A stretch of DNA of 64,000 nt from Glaciihabitans tibetensis (GTDB lineage: Bacteria > Actinomycetota > Actinomycetes > Actinomycetales > Microbacteriaceae). Positions 63,951 to 64,000 of the stretch are shown piece after piece; positions within the stretch are counted from its first letter, which is position 1, and every line of letters starts with the position of its first letter. The notes beneath the pieces were generated by a model. The model saw only the letters and a program-made list of their open reading frames with translations. It had not been told where the DNA came from and searched no databases. The translations under genes and the position numbers were made by a program. The stretch covers positions 310,001 through 374,000 of the forward strand of contig NZ_PVTL01000002.1 in the NCBI RefSeq assembly GCF_003003265.1, given 5' to 3'.

Positions 63951-64000
63951 CTACGCGGTGCCGGCGCCGGCCGTTGGTTCGTCGTCGGGGCGGTCGACAT
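63951..64000 (-). CDS. Possible C-terminal end of a protein extending beyond the window
   Basis: On the minus strand one frame enters from the right edge and ends at the TAG at 63951-63953. The fifteen residues read VDRPDDEPTAGAGTA, which has the acidic, Ala/Gly-rich look of a natural C-terminus. The other minus-strand frame here is Arg/Pro-rich and looks like a shadow. Too little is visible for any function. Confidence 0.4.
   Translation of the reverse strand, partial: VDRPDDEPTAGAGTA

Noticed and set aside
63728..64000. Minus-strand frame of 90 residues at the right edge
   Set aside because: Arg/Pro/Ala-rich and overlapping a better-supported plus-strand gene; another minus-strand frame gives a more natural C-terminus.

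Overview
The window is GC-rich, tightly packed actinobacterial DNA. Start codons are often GTG, stops are mostly TGA, many neighbouring genes overlap by 4 bases, and gaps are short (the longest is about 250 bases). Gene content (MEP-pathway isoprenoid genes, FKBP lipoprotein, maltokinase, a DinB/mycothiol-type helical protein, an EccC-like FtsK ATPase with a TgpA-like cluster, a Stealth protein) fits a Microbacteriaceae-like organism, probably chromosomal. This placement is inferred from family knowledge, not from a search. No tRNA, rRNA, insertion sequence, prophage or CRISPR array was seen.

Layout. 1-15310: an envelope operon made of the end of a membrane protein, a 1997-residue anchored protein with Ig-like and FN3 repeats, a MoxR ATPase, a DUF58 protein, a TgpA-like protein whose transglutaminase domain lacks its catalytic Cys and His, a zinc-ribbon/FHA protein, and an EccC-like FtsK/SpoIIIE ATPase. 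15285-16985: a TetR regulator divergent from an aldo/keto reductase, with an operator-like palindrome between them. 17143-23589: an AbiEi-like protein, asparaginase II, two paralogous GabT-type aminotransferases, an OsmC protein and a lipoprotein FKBP isomerase. 23657-30055: dxr, an epimerase, rseP, ispG and proS. 30052-35140: a second MoxR-DUF58 module of Bat type (two VWA proteins and a TPR-like protein). 35245-45506: nusA, ylxR, infB and rbfA, then mutY, a P-loop protein, a panE-like gene, truB, two small membrane proteins and ribF. 45544-50971: a DinB-like protein, a CynX-type MFS carrier, a ROK kinase, a DUF2867-type SDR protein and a GDSL esterase. 51007-56231: a small membrane protein, an SNF2-type helicase coupled to a Stealth phosphotransferase, and a metallophosphoesterase. 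56453-64000: a DksA-like protein, maltokinase, a Rho_N-like protein, a degenerate alpha/beta hydrolase, recQ, a class IV aminotransferase and small unknown genes.

The most unusual DNA-level signal is a recurring pattern of short tandem repeats (unit 11-24 bases, often 18-20) sitting on or just after stop codons, so that the stop itself is copied two to four times. The same kind of short duplication is also seen inside linker regions of several proteins. The most interesting protein system is the first operon, which pairs an EccC-like motor with FHA, MoxR and DUF58 proteins, a catalytically dead transglutaminase-like protein and a giant extracytoplasmic protein.
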